In this document: positions 14,468 to 22,051 of the stretch, piece after piece
How positions within the stretch are numbered: the stretch's first letter is position 1
How the letters are laid out: the number at the start of each line of letters is the position of its first letter
NCBI GenBank assembly: GCA_900546995.1
Contig: URFF01000019.1
Coordinates: forward strand, 1-24,468
DNA from: an uncultured Sutterella sp.
GTDB lineage: Bacteria; Pseudomonadota; Gammaproteobacteria; Burkholderiales; Burkholderiaceae_F
DNA: 24,468 nucleotides
Direction: 5' to 3'
Program-made: the position numbers and the translations under genes
Notes under the pieces: generated by a model
Told to the model about the DNA's origin: nothing
The model's database searches: none
The model's input: the letters and a program-made list of their open reading frames with translations, nothing else

Positions 14468-15136
14468 ATGGCAAACGGTCCAAAAGCTTGCGAGGCGAGC
14501 TATAGCCTTCACGAAGAAATCGCCAATGCGATCACGCATGGTTTGGCCTGCGCGTTAAGCATTGCCGGGCTCGTGTTGCTAATTATTTTCGCGATTCGCT
14601 ACACGGACTCGGCTTTGACTCTGACTTCTGTCATCGTGTTCGGCGCCAGCTTGGTGCTTCTGTACCTCACCTCGACGCTTTACCACGCCATTCCATTTCG
14701 ACGGCCGAAAAAAATCCTTCAGCAATTAGACCATTCGATGATCTATGTGCTGATCGCAGGCAGCTACACGCCTTTTTGTCTTGTCGTTCTCAAAGGAGTG
14801 GCGGGGATCGCGCTTTTCGCGTTCGTCTGGACGATCGCCGTTTTCGGCATTGTCTTTCAACGATGGCTTTTGCAAAAAAGCGATTGGCTCAATTGCGGTC
14901 TTTATCTCCTGATGGGATGGTCCGTGTTGCCCTGCATCAAACCACTTGTTGAAAACCTTCCAAGCGGCGGCTTGTGGCTTTTGGCCGCCGGTGGCGTCAC
15001 CTATAGTGTCGGCGTCGTCTTTTATATTTGGCAAAGCCTAAAATTCAGTCACGCCATTTGGCACGTCTTTGTCCTCGCCGGATCTGTCCTTCAATATTTG
15101 GCTGTGTTGCTCTATGTGATTCCGGTTTTACGATAG
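14468..15136 (+). CDS. trhA: TrhA / hemolysin III family membrane protein
   Basis: A 222-residue protein with seven hydrophobic segments, related to bacterial TrhA/YqfA and to PAQR receptors. The bacterial proteins are linked to membrane energetics and fatty-acid balance; the hemolysin name comes from an early Bacillus report. Conserved residues are visible: EEIANAITHG (His24), STLYHAI, LDHSMIYVLIAGSYTPF, and HAIWHVF near the C-terminus (HxxxH), which together form the presumed metal site. ATG 14468 is chosen for its AAGGA 8 bases upstream; ATG 14447 and TTG 14405 are in frame but less supported. A TTGACA (14405-14410) and TACAAT (14434-14439) are present but 23 bp apart, too far for a normal pair. 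Confidence 0.93.
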   Translation: MANGPKACEASYSLHEEIANAITHGLACALSIAGLVLLIIFAIRYTDSALTLTSVIVFGASLVLLYLTSTLYHAIPFRRPKKILQQLDHSMIYVLIAGSYTPFCLVVLKGVAGIALFAFVWTIAVFGIVFQRWLLQKSDWLNCGLYLLMGWSVLPCIKPLVENLPSGGLWLLAAGGVTYSVGVVFYIWQSLKFSHAIWHVFVLAGSVLQYLAVLLYVIPVLR

Positions 15137-15154
15137 GGCAGAGGCTTAGAGTAG

Positions 15155-15195
15155 ATAAAAAAACGCTTCGAAAAACGAAAAGGCTCGAAGCGTTT
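15155..15195 (-). terminator. Rho-independent terminator of nrdDG
   Basis: An 11-bp stem AAACGCTTCGA (15161-15171) and TCGAAGCGTTT (15185-15195) with a 13-base loop. On the minus strand the stem runs into a T-rich run. It begins 3-4 bases after the nrdG stop codon. Confidence 0.9.
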
Positions 15196-15198
15196 AGC

Positions 15199-15663
15199 TT
15201 ATCTTGCGGGATGAATCGGGATGACTCTTTGATTGGAGCTGCCGAAATATTGGCCTTGCTTAGTGACTTTCAACTTTTCGACATAAGGGCCATCAACCAA
15301 AGTGTCGATGTACCGCATGACCGGATGGTCTTTGAAGTGCTCATATTTTCGTCCGGTCCACACCCACACGGTTTTATCCGGGCAAGCGGCTTTCACCCGT
15401 GCAAGAAGCTCTGTGACCGCATCAATGTTTTCTTTCTCGAAGGGGTCGCCCCCCAACACGCTGAAGCCGGCGATGTAGGGGCTCTTCATCAATTCGATGA
15501 TTCGTTGGGTCACTTCTTCCGTGAAAGGCTTCCCAGCGCAAAAATCCCAAGATTCTTCGTTGAAACACCCCTTGCAGTGCAGCGTGCAACCAGAAACAAA
15601 AAGCGACACCCGAACGCCGGGACCGTTTGTTGTGTCAAATTCACGCAGTTGCATGTAATTCAT
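15199..15663 (-). CDS. nrdG: Anaerobic ribonucleotide reductase activating enzyme
   Basis: A 154-residue radical SAM enzyme that uses a [4Fe-4S] cluster and S-adenosylmethionine to place the glycyl radical on NrdD. The cluster motif is GCTLHCKGCFN (Cys26, Cys30, Cys33). GGDPF (from residue about 73) binds the SAM amino group, as in activases. DGPYVEKLK near the C-terminus is typical of NrdG. ATG 15663 is chosen because AGGGAG lies 7 bases upstream; TTG 15669 is in frame but unlikely. It follows nrdD by 24 bases on the same strand and ends in a terminator, so it closes the nrdDG operon. Confidence 0.97.
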   Translation of the reverse strand: MNYMQLREFDTTNGPGVRVSLFVSGCTLHCKGCFNEESWDFCAGKPFTEEVTQRIIELMKSPYIAGFSVLGGDPFEKENIDAVTELLARVKAACPDKTVWVWTGRKYEHFKDHPVMRYIDTLVDGPYVEKLKVTKQGQYFGSSNQRVIPIHPAR

Positions 15664-15687
15664 CGCCAAGCTCCCTTGAATCAGTCA

Positions 15688-17847
15688 TCACATACTGACA
15701 CGGTTTTTAATTTCCGCCATCTTGCCGTCATTCATGCGCGATTGACCGTTCACATTACTGTAGCCGAGATAGCCGCAAACACGACTGATCACCGACAAGT
15801 TGGAACTGCCGCAATGCGGGCACTTGAACATGACATTGGTCGAGTGCGTCCCACAGTCATTGCAGTAGGCGGAATCAAAGTTGACGCCCTGATAAAAACC
15901 CATAGCCATGCCGCGGACAATGATCGCCTTGTCAGCTTCATAGTTTTCCGGATTGGTCAAACGCACATATTGAATATGGCCGCCTTCGCATAAGTGGAAG
16001 CATTCAAATTCGTGATCTTGCTTCTCAAATGGCGTGATATCCTCGGTCACGTTCAAGTGGAACGAATTCGTAAAGTATTCGGTGCTGTAGTGTTCAGCCG
16101 TTTCGAATTCGTTTTCCAAGCCCATTTCTTTGCAGTAATCGGCATATTGCTTGGCTTGTGTGGCGCACAAGCTTTCAGCCGGCGTACCGTAAATTGCGTA
16201 AAGATAATGGTCTTCGGCCTTAAATTCATTGAGCTTTTGCTGCAAGTGGCGAAGCACCTTGGCGCCGAAAGCGGATTTATCATCAATCATGCGCTTACCG
16301 GTCCAAAGATAGGTCGCGTCATCAAGCGCAGTAATACCGAAGCTAGCCGTCATGTAGTCAACCAAATCGCCGACACGATCATCGGGATCCTTCGTGCCCT
16401 TGTAGAACCCGCCTTGCGTAAAGGCCAAGGGGTTGCTCGAGCAACGTTGGTTGCGGATCACATCGTAACGCTTCTTTAAGAAATCACGAATCACTTGCAA
16501 ACGGTCATCGAGGATTTCCCAGAATTTTTCACGCCAGTTCTCCGGATAGTCGGTCTTGGCAATCTTGATCATGAGAGGAATATTTAAACTCACCGCGCCG
16601 ATGTTGCAACGACCGATCGTCACGTACTTGCCGGTTTCCGGATCCTTCCATGGAGAGAGGTAGGCTCGGCACCCCATGGGGCTCGTGATGACGCCTTCTT
16701 CACGGAAAAGACGCGAGACCGTGCCGAAGTCGCTGGAAAGGCTCAAATAATCCGGATACATGCAGCTCGACGACGTCTTGACAGCCTCGTCAAACAAATC
16801 TTGGCTGAAAAGATCGCGATCAATTTGCTTTTGATCATAAAGGTACACAAGCTTCGGGAAAACCACGGGCTTATGATCCTTACCGTGACCGTTACGACGA
16901 ACACGCAACATCACCTTATTGATCAAGGCTAAAGTGGCCTTGTCATCTTCAGGTAAATTCACATCCCACTGACCGAAACTGATTGTGGTAAAGGCAAAGT
17001 CACCGCGACTGCAAGGAACCGTATTGAGTTTGAGTTCGAGCGATTGGAAACCTTGTTCCAATTCACGAAGCAGCGTCTTATCGGCAAAGGGGCGGGCCTT
17101 ATCTTCCGGGATACCCCATTCTTTGGCATCTTCAAAAGCCTTATTCCAGGTCTTTTGAGCGTAGGGTAAAAGCACCTTATCCAATTCGGCAAGGGTGAAG
17201 CCGCCGAATTGTTGAGCCGTTGCCACAAGCGTAATGTCACCGATCACTTGAAGCGCGGACAAAACGGTCTTCGGTTCCGTGTACTGAACATTACTCATTT
17301 CGAAACCGTTTTGCAGAACCGTGCGGATATCGAAAAGGCAGCAATTAACGCAACCCAGAATCATGTCGCGCAAATCGTGAATATAGATATCACCACGCTC
17401 AATCAATTCCTTTTCGCGGGCAGACAAGTAAAACTGCTTGTAAAGGCTCTTCGTGAGATAGCCCTTAATCAGTGAGCCCTTGGTGGAAACAAGGGAACTG
17501 TCGAAATTGGCGTTTTCGCGGTCACCCAAACGCAAAACATCATCGGCATCTTGGCGAAGTTTTTCAAAAGTCTTGGCGTAGTTTGTCTTGTAGTAACGGT
17601 ATTCGGCGTAGGCATTGGCCACATCATCAAAGCCCGTCACAGACAAAACGGCAATCACGAGCTCGTGAAGTTCCGCAACCGTCACCGTGTCACGATCATG
17701 AAGTCGACGCAAAATGGCATTGACGATCTTGTCGCAGGACTCGTCGTCAACGTGCTTATCGCAGCGCATAGCGGCTTTATTGACAGCCACTGCAATTTTT
17801 TGCGGATCAAAATTTTCTAGTGTTTGGTCTTTTTTTACGACTTTCAT
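15688..17847 (-). CDS. nrdD: Anaerobic (class III) ribonucleoside-triphosphate reductase
   Basis: A 719-residue glycyl radical enzyme that makes deoxyribonucleotides from NTPs without oxygen. The N-terminus (VVKKDQTLENFDPQKI and on) is an ATP-cone regulatory domain, expected to bind ATP or dATP for overall activity control. The catalytic barrel follows, with QFGGFTLAELD and PMGCRAYLSPW stretches. A zinc site near the end uses Cys662, Cys665, Cys676 and Cys679 (CNDCG and CPHCG). The glycyl radical site is RVCGYLG, Gly692, 27 residues from the end. Length is close to the E. coli enzyme. The ribosome site is weak (GTGAG). Two NrdR-like boxes lie about 100-150 bp upstream, and nrdG follows. Confidence 0.98.
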   Translation of the reverse strand: MKVVKKDQTLENFDPQKIAVAVNKAAMRCDKHVDDESCDKIVNAILRRLHDRDTVTVAELHELVIAVLSVTGFDDVANAYAEYRYYKTNYAKTFEKLRQDADDVLRLGDRENANFDSSLVSTKGSLIKGYLTKSLYKQFYLSAREKELIERGDIYIHDLRDMILGCVNCCLFDIRTVLQNGFEMSNVQYTEPKTVLSALQVIGDITLVATAQQFGGFTLAELDKVLLPYAQKTWNKAFEDAKEWGIPEDKARPFADKTLLRELEQGFQSLELKLNTVPCSRGDFAFTTISFGQWDVNLPEDDKATLALINKVMLRVRRNGHGKDHKPVVFPKLVYLYDQKQIDRDLFSQDLFDEAVKTSSSCMYPDYLSLSSDFGTVSRLFREEGVITSPMGCRAYLSPWKDPETGKYVTIGRCNIGAVSLNIPLMIKIAKTDYPENWREKFWEILDDRLQVIRDFLKKRYDVIRNQRCSSNPLAFTQGGFYKGTKDPDDRVGDLVDYMTASFGITALDDATYLWTGKRMIDDKSAFGAKVLRHLQQKLNEFKAEDHYLYAIYGTPAESLCATQAKQYADYCKEMGLENEFETAEHYSTEYFTNSFHLNVTEDITPFEKQDHEFECFHLCEGGHIQYVRLTNPENYEADKAIIVRGMAMGFYQGVNFDSAYCNDCGTHSTNVMFKCPHCGSSNLSVISRVCGYLGYSNVNGQSRMNDGKMAEIKNRVSM

Positions 17848-17948
17848 GGCGCACTCACAATTAAAAATGGGGAAAACAGCCAGCCATTCCCCGGGGGGAT
17901 CACTTTGCTCTCAAACGAGCTTGGGATTTTAATAACTTCTCTTAAAAA

Positions 17949-17995
17949 ATACAAAATATAGTGTCAATTAACTTAATAGACTCAACCTATTGGAT
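17949..17995 (-). promoter_or_regulatory. Paired NrdR-like boxes and possible nrdD promoter
   Basis: The site at 17949-17964 reads ACACTATATTTTGTAT on the minus strand and agrees with the NrdR consensus ACACWATATATWGTGT at 14 of 16 positions. A weaker copy at 17980-17995 (plus strand ACTCAACCTATTGGAT) agrees at 11 of 16. Their starts are 31 bp apart, about three helical turns, the spacing known for NrdR pairs. A possible promoter for nrdD, TTGAGT (17985-17980) and TATATT (17960-17955), overlaps both boxes but has a 19-bp spacer. NrdR should repress nrdDG when dATP is high. Confidence 0.75.
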
Positions 17996-18199
17996 ATAAA
18001 ATCACTAATCAAATCAGGCAATTTTTACTGAAAGATGCGATAAAACGGACAATTAGACGAAGAATAGAAGGGTGATTAATTTTTAAGCAAACACAAGAAC
18101 TAGTATCACTCCATATCGAATCGACAGTAGAAAATCTACCGTTAAAATAACTTGAGATTTTGCAGAACCTTTTTCCGATTTTTGATTCAAAGTTGTTTT

Positions 18200-18586
18200 A
18201 TGAAAAAGATTGAAGTGGTTGCGGCCGTCATCCGCCATGGCAATCAAGTTTTTGCCACTCAACGTGGGTACGGCGAATTTGAAGGTGGGTGGGAATTCCC
18301 CGGCGGCAAAATGGAACCTGGTGAAACCCCTCAAGAGGCCTTAATCCGCGAAATTAAGGAAGAGCTCGATACTGAGATTGAAGTCGGGGAACTCATAGAA
18401 ACAGTTGAGTATGACTATCCGAAGTTTCACCTGACAATGCATTGCTTCATGTGTACCGTAAAATCCGGCCACCTGGTTTTAAAAGAACATGAAGCCGCCA
18501 AGTGGCTCACTAAAAACACCTTGGACTCTGTGGATTGGCTGCCAGCTGATGAAGGAATTATCGAGACAATCAAACAGAAACTTTAG
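18200..18586 (+). CDS. mutT: MutT-type Nudix hydrolase
   Basis: A 128-residue pyrophosphatase of the MutT group, expected to degrade 8-oxo-dGTP and so prevent A to C transversions; other (d)NTP substrates are possible. The Nudix box runs from Gly36 to about residue 58: GKMEPGE, then REIKEELD (50-57), with Glu51, Glu54 and Glu55 as the metal ligands. The usual Gly after EEL is Asp57. GGWEFPGGK (29-37) and a C-terminal WLPAD match MutT. ATG 18200 gives the standard N-terminus although no clear ribosome site precedes it; the frame is open upstream to 18152. It is divergent from nrdD, an apt neighbour for nucleotide-pool care, but is not in its operon. Confidence 0.93.
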   Translation: MKKIEVVAAVIRHGNQVFATQRGYGEFEGGWEFPGGKMEPGETPQEALIREIKEELDTEIEVGELIETVEYDYPKFHLTMHCFMCTVKSGHLVLKEHEAAKWLTKNTLDSVDWLPADEGIIETIKQKL

Positions 18587-18595
18587 TTTTTAAGA

Positions 18596-18829
18596 ATGAA
18601 TGGGATGACAGAAGCGGTCGAAATTCTCAAAAATGAAGAACGTTTAGGTTAAAGATCAACTGATCATGGCCTCGTCTACGAAATTTCCAAATTGCCATCC
18701 CTAGATTTTTCCAAAATCGAAAGTATTGAACTTCGAGCGCAAATAATAGGACAATCAGCACTCTATGTCATTGGGAATCAGTGCGAAGCTGGAATGATTC
18801 CATTACAAGCCATCACTTTAGTTTTTTAA
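18596..18829 (+). pseudogene. Possible remnant ORF with internal stop
   Basis: One reading frame runs from ATG 18596 to a TAA at 18827-18829 and is broken only by TAA at 18650-18652. The first part codes MTEAVEILKNEERLG-like residues; the second codes a 58-residue stretch with GLVYEISKLPSLDF and ALYVIGNQCEAGMIPLQ, which looks protein-like. Without the stop it would be about 77 residues. No family recognised. It may be a degraded gene fragment or chance. Confidence 0.35.
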
Positions 18830-19099
18830 ACTTAAATCCAACCAGAATGATGATTTTTCACTCGAAAAATACAAATGTATATTAGAACATTTACTCATTT
18901 GTACATTTGTTTAAACAATCAAATGATCAATAAATAAAATAATTTAAATTAAATAAACATATCATTCGTTTCATCTCATTATCTATCGCCTCTATAGTAT
19001 TCATTTAAAAACAAACATTTAGACACATTATTGAGAATTATTCTCAACAAATAAAGGTATGATTAAGTCAAAAGATTTTTTGATAGAAGGAGAAGCGCT
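18830..19099 (+). other. AT-rich regulatory region upstream of dps
   Basis: No gene is seen. It contains an inverted repeat ACAAATGTA (18871-18879) and TACATTTGT (18902-18910), a very AT-rich tract, and the Fur-type box described separately. A -10-like TATGAT lies at 19058-19063. AAGGAGAA (19087-19094) is the strong ribosome site of dps. Confidence 0.55.
19031..19047 (+). promoter_or_regulatory. Fur-type box in the dps promoter
   Basis: TTGAGAAT-T-ATTCTCAA is a perfect 17-bp palindrome. Its core TGAGAAT-N-ATTCTCA differs from the Fur 7-1-7 consensus TGATAAT-N-ATTATCA at one position per arm. It lies 11 bp before a -10-like TATGAT, over the -35 region, where binding would block transcription. 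Fur is the best guess; PerR is less likely from the sequence. Confidence 0.75.
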
Positions 19100-19561
19100 A
19101 TGACATGCACGAAAAAACTCAATACCTATTTGGCGAATTTGGCTGTCTGGAATGTCAAGCTGCATAACCTGCACTGGAACGTCACTGGGCATTATTTCAA
19201 ACCGCTTCATGAAATGACCGAATCAATCTATGACGAAGTGTTTGAAGCCTTCGATTCGGTCGCTGAAATCATGAAGATGAAAGGGGAGATGCCACTTTCG
19301 ACGATGAGCGAATATCTGGCTGTCGCAACGATTAAAGAAGTACCCGCAAAGGCCTTTTCTGCTCACGAGGTTGTAGCCATGATCGAAGAAGATATGAAGC
19401 TCATGAACGAGCTCGCACTTGAAATCCGAAAAGAGGCTATCGAATCCGATGAATTTGAAGTGCAATCGATGTTTGAAGGCTTCGTAGCAGGGTTCTCTAA
19501 ACAACTTTGGTTTATTCGCGCGATGAAAACGCGTCATGAATGCGGCTGCCACAGCCATTAA
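19100..19561 (+). CDS. dps: Dps-family ferritin-like DNA-protection protein
   Basis: A 153-residue four-helix protein that should assemble as a dodecamer, oxidise Fe(II) with peroxide and store it, protecting DNA. The ferroxidase residues His25, His37, Asp52 and Glu56 occur at exactly the spacing of E. coli His51, His63, Asp78 and Glu82, in LHWNVTGHYFKPLHE and FDSVAE. The N-terminus is short, without the Lys-rich tail that binds DNA in E. coli, so DNA binding is uncertain. The C-terminus HECGCHSH is unusual, with two Cys and several His, and could bind metal. A strong AAGGAGAA ribosome site and a Fur-type box lie upstream. Confidence 0.95.
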   Translation: MTCTKKLNTYLANLAVWNVKLHNLHWNVTGHYFKPLHEMTESIYDEVFEAFDSVAEIMKMKGEMPLSTMSEYLAVATIKEVPAKAFSAHEVVAMIEEDMKLMNELALEIRKEAIESDEFEVQSMFEGFVAGFSKQLWFIRAMKTRHECGCHSH

Positions 19562-19580
19562 TCGTTAACACTCAAGGCAA

Positions 19581-19599
19581 GGCCCTCATGTTGAGGGCC
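19581..19599 (+). terminator. Hairpin after dps
   Basis: GGCCCTCA-TGT-TGAGGGCC forms a perfect 8-bp stem 20 bases after the dps stop. The following TCGTTC is only weakly T-rich. It lies between convergent genes and may serve both. Confidence 0.65.
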
Positions 19600-19640
19600 T
19601 CGTTCAATAACCACACAGATAGACATTCAGAAGTGAACTC

Positions 19641-20309
19641 TCAGTGAATTCCCAACACCTTTGCTAAAAGATTTTCATCGCAGACTGTTGTCAATTTTCG
19701 CGAACTCTTCAATAGTCGTTGCCAAGAATGATCTGGTGTTCGATTGCAAAAAACAACATCTTCGCCAAATTCATCCTCGGGGCGACCGTAATAGGCAATC
19801 GGCCATCCGTAAGGTCTTCCATTGCGTCCCGTTCGACGCTGAAAATCTAAAATGACGATTAACGTCTCGTTCATGAGTTCTGCCAAAGCCCGGTCAACCA
19901 CTGAGCGTTTAAATCCCAATTCGTCTCTTAATTCAATACTACTTTTAACGGCTCCTCCAAAAAGCGCCTCATAAAGACTGTAGGCTTCAGCGGAGATGAT
20001 TCCCTCTTCGAAAAATTGCTCCGCGCTGCGTCCTTGGCGTTTGACGTTGACAAAGTCCGCAAAAAGTCCTTTTGACACAAAACCCAACTTGCGGTTAAAA
20101 AATTTGCCGTAAGCAATCTGATTGTCGAGCACGAACGAGTATCGCCAGTACCAGGGGTTAAGATCGTGATCGTCTGAGGCAAACCATCCATCAGGCACAT
20201 GATCCTCAAGCGAAAAGCCTTGAAGATCATTTTTCAAAAAAGGCAACATCCCGGACTGAACAACAAAATCCGCTGCTTCGGAAGCATTTCGAACAAATTG
20301 TGTTTTCAT
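19641..20309 (-). CDS. Hypothetical protein, possibly related to AlkZ-like winged-helix proteins
   Basis: A 222-residue soluble protein with many aromatic residues. HVPDGWFASDDHDLNPWYWRYSF (first third), AYGKFFNRKLGFVS and the following DFVN stretch resemble proteins labelled AlkZ-related in anaerobes, recalled by eye only. The middle part (ELRDELGFKRSVVDRALAEL) looks like a helix-turn-helix or winged helix, so DNA binding is plausible. No catalytic motif was identified. ATG 20309 is preferred over an in-frame GTG at 20330; neither has a clear ribosome site. It stands alone between dps and the ArgH-like gene, divergent from the latter. Confidence 0.78.
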   Translation of the reverse strand: MKTQFVRNASEAADFVVQSGMLPFLKNDLQGFSLEDHVPDGWFASDDHDLNPWYWRYSFVLDNQIAYGKFFNRKLGFVSKGLFADFVNVKRQGRSAEQFFEEGIISAEAYSLYEALFGGAVKSSIELRDELGFKRSVVDRALAELMNETLIVILDFQRRTGRNGRPYGWPIAYYGRPEDEFGEDVVFCNRTPDHSWQRLLKSSRKLTTVCDENLLAKVLGIH

Positions 20310-20393
20310 ACTGATCAAAAAATTAAACACCAGTTGAGAAAATCAGACTAGAGTTAACACAACAGCAGTCTTTATTTTATTCGGAGGTTTTTC

Positions 20394-21902
20394 ATGCAAG
20401 AACAAACCAACCGTCGCGGTAAAATCGCCGCCGATCCCGCTCCGGAAGTGGTTAAATTCATTATATCGCCCGCAATTAAGGGCGATTTAGAGCGCGCCTA
20501 CCAAGCGTACCTTGATGTTAATAAAGCGCATGTTTTAATGCTTTCTGAATGCGGCATTATCGAAAAAGACGTTACCAAAGCCATCTTGGAAGTCACTTCC
20601 GAAATGGCAGCAATGGGACAAACGCCAACATTTCCCATTGATCCCAATCGAGAAGACATCTACTTTAACCTTGAGCATTATCTGATTACTCGCACGGGCT
20701 TGGAAATCGGGGGACAGCAACATACCGCTCGCTCCAGAAACGATTTGGCAGCTACGGTCACTCGGTTGGTTACCCGCAAGCAATTCTTTGTAATTTGCGG
20801 TCTTTTTAATGTATTGCGCCAGACGATTACTGATTTAGCTCGTCGTAACAAAGAAGCCGTCATGGCCGGTTACACACATCTTCAGCCCTCCGAACCCATC
20901 ACCTTCGGGCATTACTGCTCGGCAATTCTAAGTGCCTTGGAACGAGATTACCGTCGCATTGCCCGAGTGTACGATTCATTAAATCAATCGCCACTTGGCG
21001 GCACCTCCATGGGCTCAAGCACTTTCCCAATCAACCGGATCATGACCTCAAATCTCTTAGGCTTTGATGCGCCACTAGACAACTCCATCGATTGTGTCGC
21101 TTCGCGCGATTACGCCATGGAGTTGACCTCAGCGATGGCGATCGCCGGCAATACATTCAGTCGATTCGCTTACGACCTCTATGTTTGGGCAACGCCTGAC
21201 TACGGTTATGTGGAAGTTGATGATAGCGTCGCCGTTTGCTCATCGATCATGCCTCAAAAGAAAAATCCGTGGACCTTGGAGCACATTCGTGGAAAGGCCT
21301 CGCACTTGGAAGGCTTTTTCATTTCCGTGATGAACGCGCTGAAAAATACGCCATATACCCATTGCCAAGATGTCGCAGGCGAAGGTGTAGCCTATTTGTG
21401 GCAAGCATTTGACGAAATGCGGGCCTCTATCGAGTTACTTAACGTCACCGCCAAGGGCATCACACTACACACCGAAAGGATGATCCAAACAGCCCGAGGA
21501 AACTTCTGTACGGTGACAGAATTGGCCAATACCTTGGTTCGTCACGACAAGATTTCCTTTAGAGCCGCGCACGAAATTGTCGCTTTGGTAGTTGATCACA
21601 TGATTAAGCACAACAAAAAAGCCGACGAAATCGGAGCCGATGTTGTTAATGAAATCTTTATGCAGCTCTTTAATCGGACAAGTTCTTTAACCGACAAAGA
21701 TATTCAATTGGCACTTGACCCTGTTAAAAACGCCCACTCAAAAACCATTTTGGGTGGAACAGCTTCTGAAGAAGTGGAGCGCCAGCTTCAAGCTCGAGAA
21801 GCCGTGCTCGCCACAGACCGTCAGGAACTTAAAGTTCGCATGGATCGAGTCAACGATGCAAAAGCCAGACTAGAGGCGTTAGTGAAGGAAGCCATCGCGT
21901 AA
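20394..21902 (+). CDS. ArgH-superfamily C-N lyase with altered conserved residues
   Basis: A 502-residue member of the argininosuccinate lyase/aspartase/fumarase superfamily, which breaks C-N bonds to release fumarate. The N-terminal region has REDIYFNLEHYL (86-97) and GGQQHTARSRNDLAATVTRL (106-125); GYTHLQPSEPITFGH (159-173) includes His162, the usual proton donor. The superfamily signature reads CSSIMPQKKNP (282-292), with Cys in place of the usual first Gly. In ArgH the second region is GKLHTGRSRNDQ; here Lys becomes Gln and the final Gln becomes Leu. These changes and the absence of argG suggest a substrate other than argininosuccinate, but true ArgH is not excluded. ATG 20394 follows GGAGG. 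A terminator follows, so the next gene has its own promoter. Confidence 0.85.
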   Translation: MQEQTNRRGKIAADPAPEVVKFIISPAIKGDLERAYQAYLDVNKAHVLMLSECGIIEKDVTKAILEVTSEMAAMGQTPTFPIDPNREDIYFNLEHYLITRTGLEIGGQQHTARSRNDLAATVTRLVTRKQFFVICGLFNVLRQTITDLARRNKEAVMAGYTHLQPSEPITFGHYCSAILSALERDYRRIARVYDSLNQSPLGGTSMGSSTFPINRIMTSNLLGFDAPLDNSIDCVASRDYAMELTSAMAIAGNTFSRFAYDLYVWATPDYGYVEVDDSVAVCSSIMPQKKNPWTLEHIRGKASHLEGFFISVMNALKNTPYTHCQDVAGEGVAYLWQAFDEMRASIELLNVTAKGITLHTERMIQTARGNFCTVTELANTLVRHDKISFRAAHEIVALVVDHMIKHNKKADEIGADVVNEIFMQLFNRTSSLTDKDIQLALDPVKNAHSKTILGGTASEEVERQLQAREAVLATDRQELKVRMDRVNDAKARLEALVKEAIA

Positions 21903-21934
21903 TCTTTTGGTTTTAACCGAGTTATCGATAAGCG

Positions 21935-21967
21935 GGGATCGATGCTGAAAAGTGTCGATCCCTTTTT
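21935..21967 (+). terminator. Rho-independent terminator of the ArgH-like gene
   Basis: GGGATCGA (21935-21942) and TCGATCCC (21955-21962) form an 8-bp stem with a 12-base loop, followed by five T. It lies 33 bases after the stop. Confidence 0.9.
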
Positions 21968-21990
21968 GGTGACGAACATTGAAATTTTTC

Positions 21991-22019
21991 TTGCCTACCA
22001 AAGGAAATCGCGATACAAC
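21991..22019 (+). promoter_or_regulatory. Candidate promoter of the second MalY/PatB-type gene
   Basis: TTGCCT (21991-21996) and TACAAC (22014-22019) are 17 bp apart, each with 4 of 6 consensus bases, between the upstream terminator and the start at 22052. Moderate support only. Confidence 0.45.
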
Positions 22020-22051
22020 TACTAGCAGGATTTTTTTAAAGGATATATCAA

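Noticed and set aside
15028..15993. Plus-strand ORF of 321 codons
   Set aside because: It is antisense to nrdG and nrdD, which have clear motifs; its product resembles no protein and starts inside trhA.
17991..18010. FNR-like site near nrdD (TTGGATATAAAATCA)
   Set aside because: Spacing and bases do not fit TTGAT-N4-ATCAA; the NrdR boxes explain this region better.
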